Of a DNA stretch of 64,000 bases, positions 12,172 through 23,334 are shown in pieces. How positions within the stretch are numbered: position 1 is the stretch's first letter; the number at the start of each line of letters is the position of its first letter. Origin of the DNA: Inia geoffrensis. Taxonomy: Eukaryota > Chordata > Mammalia > Artiodactyla > Iniidae. The stretch lies in assembly GCA_036417435.1 (NCBI GenBank), contig CM070900.1, forward strand, positions 116,075,815-116,139,814, written 5' to 3'. The translations under genes and the position numbers were made by a program. Below the pieces are notes generated by a model that did not search any database, had not been told where the DNA came from, and saw only the letters and a list, made by a program, of their open reading frames with translations.

Positions 12172-12410
12172 GGTTTTAATTAAAGTTACTTATCAGTTGA
12201 CATTAAATTAGGGAGATTAGGGAGTGGAACTAAACTAATCATAGGATCTATCACTCTCTTTTTAAAATTCCAGATATCTAGAGCTAGTTTGACTGGGACC
12301 CATCATGATATGGCAATTCTTGAGCCCAAGGAAAGTGGTCTAAAGTTTCCAAGGCCATTCTCTGTAACCAACTCAGTTCCATTAATTCACCTAATAGTGT
12401 CTGTTAATGG
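12172..12410 (+). mobile_element. MaLR-like LTR piece, copy 2
   Basis: This aligns with 8105-8293 plus the start of 11437 onward, at roughly three-quarters identity by eye, with the words 'ccagatatctagagc', 'gactgggaccca' and 'aaggccattct' preserved in order. Orientation is the same as copy 1. It carries no L1 insertion, so it shows what the L1-A target looked like before insertion. Confidence 0.5.
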
Positions 12411-13110
12411 AATGATTTTTGGAGTAGGAATCAATAGCATGATCTGTACCTTCCTAGGCTACTCACTTGCCCATCAGCCACCAAGTTATTTTTAATAATT
12501 TTCTTTCAATTTCTTCATATTCAAATTATACTAGCATATTAGCTATCTTTAAGGTATCTTGATTCTATATATATTTGGACTTTCATCTTTTAGGAAGCAC
12601 ATTGCAATGGAGCATATGAGCTTAAATTACCTAAACAGTCATGTTTGTCAGACCTTAAACCTTAGTGATATGATTTTATTTCCACACCTCTTAGGTCATT
12701 TATTCATTTAGTTACTCGATGACTTCATTAGTTAGTTATATGCCTTTCTGTTGCATATCTATAAGGGTTGGGCTTCTGAAATTCAATAAAGTCCAAAATC
12801 CTACTAATTTAAACTTAGTTTTCGGAAACCAGAAAGCCAAGTAAAGGTGATTTCTTTTCAGGTAGCAGCTATTCCTTTCAAATATCAGTGTCTCTGACAT
12901 TGAAGAGCTAGGGTCAGAAAGGATACCAGGAACAAAACTCAGCTTAATTATATTATTAAAATATATGCTGTTGAGTGCAGCTCCCAGAGAGAAGACTGAA
13001 GTAGGCTTAGTTAGGATAGAGGGCATTGGGCTTTAGGCCCAGGTTAGTCATCATGCTGAGGGAAACAGAACTCCAAATGGAACTAGGAATCCATGGAATG
13101 GAGTCAATTT
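12411..13110. other. Unique noncoding DNA
   Basis: AT-rich sequence without a recognisable element or gene. The minus-strand frame at 12736-13026 has no familiar motif and looks like chance. Confidence 0.5.
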
Positions 13111-13122
13111 AACAGGCTCCAG
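13111..13122 (+). repeat. Target-site duplication of L1-B, left copy
   Basis: The 12 bases AACAGGCTCCAG occur here, directly before the first L1-B base, and again at 18248-18259 directly after its tail. The match is perfect, which suggests a moderately recent insertion. Confidence 0.93.
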
Positions 13123-13211
13123 AGCAGAAGCAAGAAGAACTACAGTCCTGCAGCCTGTGGAACAAAAACCACATTCACAGAAATATAGACAAAATTAAAA
13201 GGCAGAGGGCT

Positions 13212-14097
13212 ATGTACCAGATGAAAGAACAAGATAAAACCCCTGAAAAAAACCTAAATGAAGTGGAGATAGGCAACCTTCCAGAAAAAGAATTCAGAAT
13301 AATGAGAGTGAGGATGATCCAGGACCTTGGAAAAACAATGGAGGCAAAGACAGAGAAGGTGCAAGAAATGTTTAACAAAGACTTAGAAGAATTAAAGAAC
13401 AAATAAACAGATGAACAATACAATAATTGAAATGAAAAATACACTAGAAGGAATCAATATCAGAATAACTGAGGCAGAAGAACGGATAAGTGACCTGGAA
13501 AACAGAATGGTGGAATTCAATGCTGCAGAACAGAATAAAGATAAAACAATGAAAAGAAATGAAGACAGCCTAAGAGACCTCTGAGACAACATTAAACACA
13601 ACAACATTCGCATTATAGGGGTCTCAGAAGGAGAAGAAAGAGAGAAAGGACCCAAGAAAATGTTTGAAAAGATTATAGTCAAAAACTTCCCTAACATGGG
13701 AAAGGAAATAGCCACGCAAGTCCAGAAAGTGCCGAGAGTCCCATACAGGATAAACCGAAGGGGAAACATGCCGAAGCACATAGTAATCAAAATGGCAAAA
13801 ATGAAAGACAAAGAAAAATTATTGAAAGCAGCAAGGGAAAAACAACAAATAACTTACAAGGGAACTCCCGTAACGTTAACAGTTGATCTCTCAGCAGAAA
13901 CTCTACAAGCCAGAAGGGAGTGGCATGATATACTTAAAGTGATGTAAGGGAAGAACCTACAACCAAGATTACTGTACCCGGCAAGGATCCCATTCAGATT
14001 CAATGGAGAAATCAAAAGCTTTACAGACAAGCAAAAGCTAAGAGAATTCAGCACCACCAAACCAGCTCTACAAAAAATGCTAAAGGAACTTCTCTAA
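13212..14097 (+). pseudogene. L1-B ORF1 pseudogene (ORF1p, RNA-binding chaperone)
   Basis: ORF1p coats L1 RNA as a coiled-coil trimer with an RNA-recognition domain. The first open piece (13212-13406, 64 codons) starts 'MYQMKEQDKTPEK' and is polar and lysine/glutamate-rich, the coiled-coil entry. It ends at a stop (TAA at 13404, where a CAA glutamine is expected from the sister copy L1-D), followed within a few bases by a 2-base deletion. Later, a TGG codon has become TGA near 13582. The second long piece (13660-13947, 95 codons) covers the RNA-binding region with 'NFPNMGKEIATQVQ' and ends 'HDILKVM' at another stop. At least three separate lesions make it nonfunctional. Confidence 0.9.
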
Positions 14098-14155
14098 GTG
14101 GGAAACACAAGAGAAGAAAAGGACCTCCAAAAACAAAAACAAAACAATTAAGAAA

Positions 14156-17100
14156 ATGGTCATAGGAACATACATATCGATAATTACCTTAAATGTGAAT
14201 GGATTAAACGCTGCAACCAAAAGACACAGGCTCACTGAATGGATACAAAAACAAGACCCATATATATGCTATCTACAAGAGACCTACTTCAGACCTAGGT
14301 ACACATTCAGGCTGAAAGTGAGGGGATGGAAACAGATATTCCATGCACATGGAAATCAAAAGAAAGCTGCAGTATCAATACTCGTATCAGATAAAGTAGA
14401 CTTTAAAATAAAGACTGTTACAAGAGACAAGGAAGGACACTACATACTGATCAAGGGATCAATCCAAGAAGAAGATATAACAATTATAAATATATATGCA
14501 CCCAACATAGTAGCACCCCAATACATAAGGCAACTGCTAACAGCTCTACAAGAGGAAATTGACAGTAACACAATCATAGTGGGGGACTTGAACACCTCAC
14601 TTACACCAATGGACAGGTCATCCAAACAGAAAATTAATAAGGGAACATATTCTTTAAATGACACAATACATCAGATACATTTAATGGATACTTATAGGAC
14701 ATTTCATCCAGAAAGAGCATATTTCACTTCCTTTTAAGTGCACACAGAACATTCTCCAGGATAGATCACATCTTGGGTCACAAATCAAGCCTCAGTAAAT
14801 TTAAGAAAATTGGAATCATATCAAGCATCTTTTCTGACTACAATGCTATGAGATTAGAAATCGGTTACAGGAAAAAACACCGTAAAAATCACAAACACAT
14901 GGAGGCTAAACAATACATTACTAAATAACCAAGAGATCACTGAAGAAATCAAAGAGGAAATCAAAAAATACCTAGAGACAAATGACACTGAAAACACAAC
15001 AATCCAAAATGAACAGTGAAAACACAACAATCCAAAACCTATGGGATGCAGCAAAAGCAGTTCAAAGAGGCAAGTTTACAGCAATACAAGCCTACCTCAA
15101 GAAACATGAAAAATCTCAAACAATCTAACCCTACACCTAAAGGAACTAGAGAAAGAAGAACAAACAAAACCCAAAGTTACCAGAAGGAAAGAAATCATAA
15201 GGATCGGAGCAGAAATAAATGAAATAGAAACAAAGAAAACAATTGCAAAGATCAATAAAACTAAAAGCTGGTTCTTTGAGAAGATAAACAAAATTGATAA
15301 ACCATTAGCCAGACTCATCAAGAAAAAGAGGGAGAGGACTCAAATCAATAAAATTAGAAATGAAAAAGGAGAAGTTACAACAGGCACTGAAGAAATACAA
15401 AGCATCCTAAGAGACTACTACAAGCAACTCTATGGCAATAAAATGGACAACCTGGAAGAAATGGACAAATTCTTAGAAAGGTATAATCTTCCAAGACTGA
15501 ACCAGGAAGAAACAAAATATGAACAGACCAATCACAAATAATGAAATTGAAACTGTGATTTAAATCTTCCAACAAACTAAAGTCCAGGACCAGATGGCTT
15601 CACAGTTGAATTCTATCAAACATTTAGAGAAGAGCTAACACCCGTCCTTCTCAAACTCTTCCAAAAAACTGCAGAGGAAGGAACACTCCCAAATTCATTC
15701 TACAAAGCCCCCACCACCCTGATACCAAAACCAGACAAAGATACTACAAAGAAAGAAAATTACAGACCAATATCACTGATGAATATACATGCGAAAATCC
15801 TCAACAAAGTACTAGCAAACAGAATCCAACAACACATTAAAAGGATCATACACCATGATCAAGTGGGGTTTATTCCAGGTATGCAAGGATTCTTCAATAT
15901 ATGCAAATCAATCAATGTGATACACCATATTAACAAATGAAGAATAAAAAGGATATGATCATCTCAATAGATGCCGAAAAAGCTTTTGACAAAATTCAAC
16001 ACCCATTTATGATAAAAAACTCTCCAGAAAGTGAGCACAGAGGGAACTTACCTCAACATAATAAAGGCCATATATGACAAACCCACAGCAAACATTAGTC
16101 TCAATGGTGAAAAACTGAAACCATTTCTACTAATATCAGGAACAAGACAAGGATGTCCACTCTCACCAGTATTATTCAGCATAGTTTTGCAAGTCCTAGC
16201 CATGGCAATCAGAGAAGAAAAAGAAATAAAAGAAATACAAATTGGAAAAGAAGAAGTAAAACTGTCACTGTTTGCAGATGACATGATACTATACACAGAG
16301 AATCCTAAAGATTCCACCAGAAAACTACTAGAGCTAATCAATGAATATAGTAAAGTTGCAGGATACAAAATTAATGCACAGAAATCTCTTGCATTCCTAT
16401 ACACTAATGATGAAAAATCTGAAAGAGAAATTAAGGAAACACTCCCATTTACCACTGCAACAAAAAGAATAAAATACCTAAGAATAAACCTGCCTAGGGA
16501 GACAAAAGACCTGTCTGCAGAAAACTATAAGACACTGATGAAAGAAATTAAAGATGATACAAACAGATGGAGAGATATACCATGTTCTTGGATTGGAAGA
16601 ATCAACATTCTGAAAATGACTGTACTACCCAAAGCAATATACAGATTCAATGCAATCTCTATCAAATTACCAATGGCATTTTTTACAGAACTAGAACAAA
16701 AAATCCTAAAATTTGTATGGAGACACAAAAGACCCCAAATAGCTAAAGCAGTCTTGAGGGAAAAAAACAGACGTGGAGGAATCAGACTCCCTGACTTCAC
16801 ACTATACTACAAAGCTACAGTAATCAAGACAATATGGTACTGGCACAAAAACAGAAATATAGATCAATGGAACGGATAGACAGCCCAGAGATAAACCCAC
16901 ACACCTACGGCCAACTAATCTATGACAAAGGAGGCAAGGATATACAATGGAGAAAAGACAGTCTCTTCAATAAGTGGTGCTGGGAAAACTGGACAGCTAC
17001 ATGTAAAAGGATGAAATTAGAACACTCCCTAACACCATACGCAAAAATAAACTCAAAATGGATTAGAGACCTAAATGTAAGACCGAACAGTATAAAACTC

Positions 17101-17886
17101 TTAGAGGAAAACATAGGAAGGACACTCTTTGAAATAAATCACAGCAAGATCTTTTTTGATCCACCTCCTAGAGTAATGGAAATAAAGACAAAAATAAACA
17201 AATGGGACCTAATGAAACTTAAAATCTTTTGCAAAACAAAGGAAACTACAAACAGAACAGAAAGACAGCCCTCAGAATGGGAGAAAATATTTGCAAACGA
17301 ATCAATAGACAAAGGGTTACTCTCCAAAATATATAAACAGCTCAATATTAAAAAAAACAACCCAATCCAAAAATGGGCAGAAGACCTAAATAGACATTTT
17401 GCCAAAGAAGACATACCGATGGCCAAGAAGCACATGAAAAGCTGCTCAACATCACTAATTATTAGCGAAATGCAAATCAAAACTACAATGAGGTATCACC
17501 TCACACCAGTTAGAATGGGCATCATCAGAAAATCTACAAACAACAAATGCTGGGGAGGATGTGGAGAAAAGGGAACCCTCTTGCACTGTTGGTGGGAGTG
17601 TAAATTGATACAGCCACTATGGAGAACAGTATGCAGGTTCCTTAAAACACTAAAATTAGAATTAACATATGACCCAGCAATCCCACTACTGGGCATATAC
17701 CCAGAGAAAATCATAATTCAAAAAGAAACATGCACCCCAATGTTCATTGCAGCACTATTTACAATAGCCAGGTCATGGAATCAACCTAAATGCCCACCGA
17801 CAGATGAATGGTTAAAGAGAAGTGGTACATATATACAATGGAATATTACTCAGCCATTAAAAGGAACAAAATTGGGTCATCTATAG
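14156..17886 (+). pseudogene. L1-B ORF2 pseudogene (endonuclease-reverse transcriptase)
   Basis: ORF2p nicks target DNA and reverse-transcribes L1 RNA. The endonuclease start is open for 193 codons (14156-14737) with 'LNVNGLNA', 'LQET' and 'GDLNTSLTPMDRSS'. The frame is then lost where a TFFSS-type segment reads FTSF then stop. The later SDH motif reads SDY, so a catalytic histidine is gone. The reverse-transcriptase core is open for 282 codons (16031-16879) and keeps the catalytic 'LFADDMILY'. A 1-base loss near 16876 shifts to a 350-codon frame (16834-17886) that ends with the intact C-x3-C-x7-H-x4-C motif (about 17548-17601). A 28-base duplication at 14989-15037 also breaks frame. No whole protein is possible. 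Confidence 0.93.
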
Positions 17887-18060
17887 AGATGTGGATGAAT
17901 CTAGAGACTGTCAAACAGAGTTAAGTAAGTCAGAAAGAGAAAAATATCGTATATTAATGCATATATGTGGAATGTAGAAAAATGGTACAGAGGCACCAGT
18001 GTGCAGGGCAGAAATTGAGACACAGATGTAGAGAACAAACGTATGGACACCAAGGGGAAA

Positions 18061-18092
18061 AAGTGGCGGGGGGTGGGGTTGGGGGTGTGATG
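18061..18092 (+). other. G-rich block in L1-B 3'UTR
   Basis: Several runs of three to six G lie close together ('gcggggggtggggttggggg'), which could fold as a G-quadruplex. G-rich 3'UTR tracts are a known feature of mammalian L1 elements. The tract in the L1 nested in L1-C (34578-34602) is the counterpart. Confidence 0.6.
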
Positions 18093-18247
18093 AATTGGGA
18101 GATTGGGATTGACATGTATACACTGATGTGTATAAAATGGATGACTAATAAGAACCTGCTGTATGAAAAAATAAAATAAAATTCAAAAATTCAAAAAAAA
18201 AAGTTAAATAAATACATTTTAGCCATTCTAAAAAAAAAAAAAAAACA

Positions 18248-18259
18248 AACAGGCTCCAG
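18248..18259 (+). repeat. Target-site duplication of L1-B, right copy
   Basis: A perfect repeat of 13111-13122, directly after the A-rich tail of L1-B. Confidence 0.93.
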
Positions 18260-18990
18260 TTAGGATAATGAAAAGAAGGGAAGTTAAATGATGTAGAACA
18301 CAAAGTTTCAAAAGTACACTAGAGAAACCACCAGCATACTAAAGTGAATCCAGAGCCTTACTGACTAGAACCGTAAACATTAAAGATGCAAGAGATCTTT
18401 AATATTTTTTGATTTAGTGCCCTGCCTTCAGATTGATACTGCTTTTTTAATCTGTATTATAAACAAGGTGTTAGAGGACAAGTGGTATGCCTTTATTCCT
18501 GGCAGGTACGTGAGTAGAGACAGGAAAACAGGTCCCTTTTGCTCTTAGCTCAATGCACACACACATCGTGATTTTCTTTCTGAGTCATAGTCAGCTTTGC
18601 CTCAGCCAGCTGCCTTTTAAGGCAAGTCCTGGCAGGGAAACTACTGCTACTTACAGTAACTAAAATTTCTATTAGAAGGTTTAAGACTAATCATGATAGC
18701 TTTCCCCCCTTTGTTTAATTTTCTTCATCTCCTACTACATTCTAGATGTCGCTCCTTGCTCTAGCCAGTCAATTAGTTTTTTCTTACATGAGTCTTTTCT
18801 TTTTTCCTGAGTCCTTTATACTTTCCAACTTTTCTTTCTCTTCCTCTTCCCCTTTCTTCAAATTGTTTTTTCTTCTTTCATTTAATAAACATCATTTGCA
18901 TTTCTGTATAATGAGTCAAATATGAAGAAGAAACAAATGAATGATATGGCTCGGCTCCTTCTTTCCCAAAGAATTTGTAGTCTAATATTC
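18260..18990. other. Unique noncoding DNA
   Basis: No element or gene is recognised. A pyrimidine-rich stretch lies at about 18700-18880. Confidence 0.5.
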
Positions 18991-18998
18991 TAGTCAGA

Positions 18999-19235
18999 AT
19001 TTGTTTATAGTTTACATGGGCATTGCCAAATTTTTTTTGTAAAAAGCTAGATAGCAAATGTTTTAGGCTTTCTGGGCCAGTCTCTGTTGCAACAACTAAA
19101 CTCTGCCATTGTAACACAAAAGCAAAAATAGACAATATGTAAATGAATGGGCATGGCTGTGTCCCAGAATACATTATTTAGAAAAACAAGTGGTAGGCCA
19201 GATTTGACCAATAAGACATAGTTTGCCAAACTCTA
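18999..19235 (-). mobile_element. hAT-Charlie-type nonautonomous DNA transposon
   Basis: On the plus strand the order 'gctagatagcaaatgtttta', 'ggctttctgggcc', 'tctgttgcaac', 'aactctgccattgta', 'atgggcatggctgtg', 'gccagatttgacc', 'tagtttgcc' matches a common mammalian short hAT element. The minus strand starts with the usual 'ggcaaacta' end. These are ancient immobile fossils without coding capacity. I am confident of the class but not the exact MER name. Confidence 0.65.
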
Positions 19236-19930
19236 ATTTAAATGTATACAATACGTTTATATAATATGAGAAGTGTGATAAGAGAAATATAAAGAAAGGG
19301 ATATAGGAACCAAGAAGACACACCTCCTTTCCAACAATTCATGTTAATCAATAACCTTTATTGCTTAATCAACAACCTTTGCTGTTCTTACTTTAGACAC
19401 AATACTTTTCTAATGTAATTCTCCTTCTTTCTTGATATTTTATAATATTTATTACTTATTCAATGTAATTAGTGAAGAGTCCCTCTGCTAGATTATGAAG
19501 CTATATTGAACTACCTTGATGACATATAATGAGCAATATGTTGGGCACAGATTTTTTTTTTATTGCTGTTGCCACAGCCTTCTCTATAAATAGATTTGAA
19601 ACTATAGCATCATTATTCTTGGAGAATTAGAACATTTTCCTATATGGTAAATAAACATTGGGAATCTAAAAACAGGTACTGTGAACAATTTATGGTATTC
19701 AGCCTTCTTTATAGAATAAAATGTCTGAGAGAACATGGAAACAAATTAGCTAATATGCTAGGGTATGGAGAGTTAATGCAAAGATACGCTCACAAGGATG
19801 AAAGTGTCTATCATTCTTTGCTGTATATGAGTTTTAATGTTTTTCAAAATTTTGTCACAAGGAAAATGTATTAAGGAAGGTACCTCATAATATTAGCACT
19901 AAGGTAAAGATCAATAACAGTATCAACACA
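19236..19930. other. Unique noncoding DNA
   Basis: No recognisable element. A small imperfect duplication of about 21 bases ('aatcaataacctttattgct' then 'aatcaacaacctttgctgtt') lies at about 19347-19388. Confidence 0.5.
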
Positions 19931-20145
19931 ACGGTTTTCAGCTGAGGCAATTTTACCCCTCAGGGGACATTTGGCAATGTCTGGGCACCTTTTTGGTTGT
20001 CATTACCAAGGGAGTGCTACTGGCATCTAGTGGGTAGAGGCCAAAGATACTGCTAAACATCCTATAAGGCACAGGACAACCTGATAGACAACCTGATAGA
20101 AAGAACTATCCAGTCTAAAAGGTCAATGCCAAGGTTGAGAAATCC
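19931..20145 (+). mobile_element. MER5A-type hAT-Charlie DNA transposon
   Basis: A close match in order to the MER5A repeat: 'aggggacatttggcaatgtc', 'tttttggttgtca', 'gctactggcatctagtgggt', 'tgctaaacatcctataaggc', and 'aaggttgagaaatcc' at the end, complementary to the start. A 12-base local duplication ('gacaacctgata' twice, about 20076-20099) is private to this copy. MER5A is an ancient eutherian fossil without coding capacity. Confidence 0.88.
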
Positions 20146-20184
20146 AGTTCAGCCTTTTAGGCCATGCAGTTGTTTCTTTCTTTC

Positions 20185-20440
20185 TTTTTTTTTTTAAACA
20201 AATGTTTTATCTTGAGATAAGTGTACATTCACATTCTGTTGTAAGAAATAACATAGAGATAATATATAATAATATACCACGTACCCTTTACCTGGTTGCC
20301 TGTAAGGATAACACCTTACAAAACTATAGTACAAAGTCACAACCAGGATAGTGACATTGCCGCAGTCAAGATACAAAACATTCTTATCACAACCAAGATC
20401 CTTCATGGGCCCTTTTCAGCCACACCTACTTCCCTTTAAA
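20185..20440. repeat. Possible old L1M-related fragment
   Basis: Words such as 'attctgttgtaagaaataac', 'accctttacctgg' and 'aaaactatagtacaaagtca' resemble a segment seen beside old L1M 3' ends in mammals. The match is from memory and diverged, so orientation and family are left open. Confidence 0.35.
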
Positions 20441-20742
20441 CTCAAGGCCACATACTGTTTGATTCCATTTGTATGAAATGTCTAGAATATTCACAGCTAT
20501 AGAGACAGAAAGTAGAGTAGTGGTTACCAGAGCTGGGAAAGAAGGAAATGGGGAGTGACTGCTAATGGGCATAGGGATCTTTCCAAGGTGGTGAAAGCGT
20601 TCTAAAATTAGATTTTAGTGATTGTTATACTGAGTTTGTGAATACACGAAACATCACTAAACTGTATATACTTTAAATGGGTGAATATTATGCTACCTGA
20701 ATTACATCTCTATAAGGTTATTATAAGTGAAAAAAAAAATCA
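20441..20742 (+). mobile_element. Old L1M 3'UTR fragment, sense
   Basis: The string order 'gaaatgtctagaat', 'agagacagaaagtagagtag', 'ggttaccagagctggg', 'ggggagtgactgctaatggg', 'ctttaaatgggtgaat' is the typical 3'UTR of L1M-class elements, ending in an A-rich stretch at about 20729-20740. No ORF2 part is attached, so it is a strongly 5'-truncated old insertion. Confidence 0.75.
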
Positions 20743-20751
20743 GTTAGCCAT

Positions 20752-23334
20752 ATTAGTATATTTCTATTTCTGGGCTATTATATTGTTTTGCTTAATGTGT
20801 CCATCCCTTCACAATTACCACACTGGTCTTTATTGCTGTAGCTTTTCAAAGTCTTAAAATCAAGTACAGTTATTTCTCCAATGTTATTCTTTTTTTTCTT
20901 TTAATTGCTCTGACTATTCTAGTTCCCATGACTTTTCATATAAAGTTCATGTATTTTTGTCTATATCTGTAAAACTCCTGCTGGGGCTTTGATAGTGATT
21001 ATGTTAAATATATAAATTATTTGGGGAAAAAAACTGACATCTTTACTCTTTTGAGACTTCCAGTCCAGGTACATGGTTTTTCTCTACTCTTTCAGGTCTT
21101 CTCTGATCACTTTCATCAACATTTTGTAGTTTTCAGTATATAAATCCTATACATATTTTATAAGATTTATATGCCTAAGTATAATCTGGGAAGGCACTAT
21201 TGCAAATGTTACTTTTTAAAAACAATTTAGGTTTCCAGTTGTTCAGTAGTATACAGAAATACAATTGATTTTTGTGTGCTGACCTTGTACTATGCAACCT
21301 TGAAACTCACTTACTATTTCTAAAGGGTTCTTTGTAGATATATTGAAATTATCTGTCAACAATCATATCACCTGTGAATAGGGGCAGTTTCATTTCTTCC
21401 TCTCTCTTCCATATTTTTTATTTCTATTTCTGGCCTTATTATGTTGGGTAGAATTTCGATTTAATGAGGAACAGGAGTAGTAAAGATGGACATCCTTATC
21501 TTGTTCCCAAACTTAGGGAGAAAGCATTCAATCTCTCACCACTAAGTACGATGTTAGCTGCAAGATTTTTGTCAATCTCTCTCATCAGATTGACAAAGTT
21601 CCCTTCTATTCTTAGTTTGCTAAGAATTTTTTATTACGAATGGGTTGAATTTTCTCAAATGTGTTTTCTTCATCAATTGATATGATCATGTTGTTTGTCT
21701 TCTTTAAACTGTTAAGTGGTGGACTACGTTGATTGATTTTTGAGTGTTGGATCAAAGTTGCATTCTCACAATAAACCCCCATTTGATCATGGTGTATTCA
21801 ATTTGCTAATATTTGTTAAGGATGTCTGTCTCCTTGTTCATGTAAAATATTTGTAATTTTTTTCCCCCTTGTACTTTCTATATCTGGTTTTGTTATTAGA
21901 GTATGCTGCTCTCATAAAATAAGCTGGGAAGTGTTTCCTCCCTTTTATTTTTTATTTTGTAAAATTGGTGTTATTTCTTCTTAAATATTTGCTAGAATTT
22001 GCTAGTAAAACTATCTGGGCCTGAAGAGCACTTCTTCAGAGGAGTTTAACCATGAATTCAGTTTTTTAAGTGGTTATATGATTATTCAGTTATCTATTTC
22101 ACCTTGGGTGAGTTTTGAGCCTATGGATATTTTTCAATCATAGGAGAAATTCTCTTCAACTAATCGTTCCATTTAAAACAGATTAGCCAGTTTAAGTACA
22201 TAGAGCAGTTTGTAGTATTTACTTATTTTTTAAAAATAGAATAATAGAATAATGATGATAATAAAAGAGTAATATAGGGTTTATAGTGATAGTCCAATTT
22301 TATTTCTAACATTGTATTGATTTTTCTTCCTCAGTCTTATTTGAGGCTCATCAATTTTACTGAACCTTTTAAAGAACTACTTATAGTAGTGTCATTAATT
22401 TTCTCAATTATTTTTATGTTTTCAATTTTATTAATGTATGCTTTTATATTTATTATTTTTATTATTAACCCTTCCTTCTTCTTGCTTTAGGTTAACTTTG
22501 TTCTTTTTTTTCTAATTTCTTTAGGTGGAAACTTAAATTAATAATTTGAGGCATTTCTTTTATTCTAATATAAGCACTTAATGTTATAAATACGCCTCTA
22601 TGTAGCCAAACAGTACTAGTTTCAATATATGGTATTTTAATTTTTATTTGGGTAGAAATACTTTCTTAAGACCTCATCTTTGACCCATGGATTATTTAGA
22701 ATTGTTATTTAATGTCCAGGTGTTTGAGGATATTTCTTTTTTCTTTCTTCCATTTATTCCTTATTTAATTTCATTATGGTCAGAGAGCATACTTTGTATG
22801 ATTTAATTCCTTTTAAGTTTTCTAAGGTTTATTTTGTGACATAATAAATGGTTTGTCTTGGTGAAAGCTCCATCCGCACTTGGTAAGGATGTGTATTTTC
22901 CTGTTGTTGAATGGAGTGTTGTATAATGTCTATTAGACCCAAGCGATTGATAGTGCTGTATAGTTCTTCTAAATCCTTGCTGATATTTTGTCTAAGAGTT
23001 CTATCAGTTACAGAGAGGAATGTTGAAGGATCCAACTATAAGTGTGAATTTATTTTTCCTTTCAGTTTTATCACTTTTATGTCATGTATTTTAAAGTTCT
23101 ATCGTTTGTGCTTATACATTTAAAATTATAACATTATTTTGGTAAACTGACCCTTTTTCACTTAGTAGTGCTCCTTAGTAATTTTATTTGGTATGAATTT
23201 TAATATGTCTGATATTAATAAATCTACTGTAGTTTCCCTTTGACATTTGCATGGTATGGCTTTTCCATTCTTTTACTTTCAGCCTAACTGTATCATTACA
23301 TTTGAAGTAAATTTCTTGTAGAAAACATAGTTTA
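20752..23334 (-). pseudogene. L1-G ORF2 remnant
   Basis: On the minus strand this is the relic of L1 ORF2, recognisable mainly from nucleotide order shared with the other antisense copies: the complement of the start of the reverse-transcriptase C-terminal half at 20752-21000, the finger and palm region at 21400-21800, the Z region at 22270-22560, and the endonuclease region to 23330. The plus-strand frame at 21464-21685 is only an antisense shadow of it. The reading frame is destroyed by many stops and indels, so no catalytic motif can be read with confidence. Confidence 0.65.

Larger units (their letters stand above)
13123..18247 (+). mobile_element. L1-B: near full-length sense L1 lacking most of its 5'UTR
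   Basis: A 5.1 kb LINE-1 on the plus strand: a stub of 5'UTR (13123-13211), ORF1 (13212-14097), a 58-base spacer, ORF2 (14156-17886), a 3'UTR with a G-rich block (18061-18090) and an A-rich tail to 18247. Perfect 12-bp target duplications bracket it. The 3'UTR type ('gggattgacatgtatacact', 'aagaacctgctgta') is shared with L1-D and the L1 nested in L1-C. Truncation just upstream of ORF1 removed the internal promoter, so it was probably never expressed from its own start. Both ORFs are now broken. Confidence 0.95.

Noticed and set aside
13392..13811. Hydrophobic minus-strand frame resembling a membrane protein (139 codons; similar at 50697-51221 and 52582-53070)
   Set aside because: It is the antisense of the A-rich ORF1 coding strand, which gives Phe, Leu, Ile and Ser in the complement. 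The same shadow appears at every ORF1.
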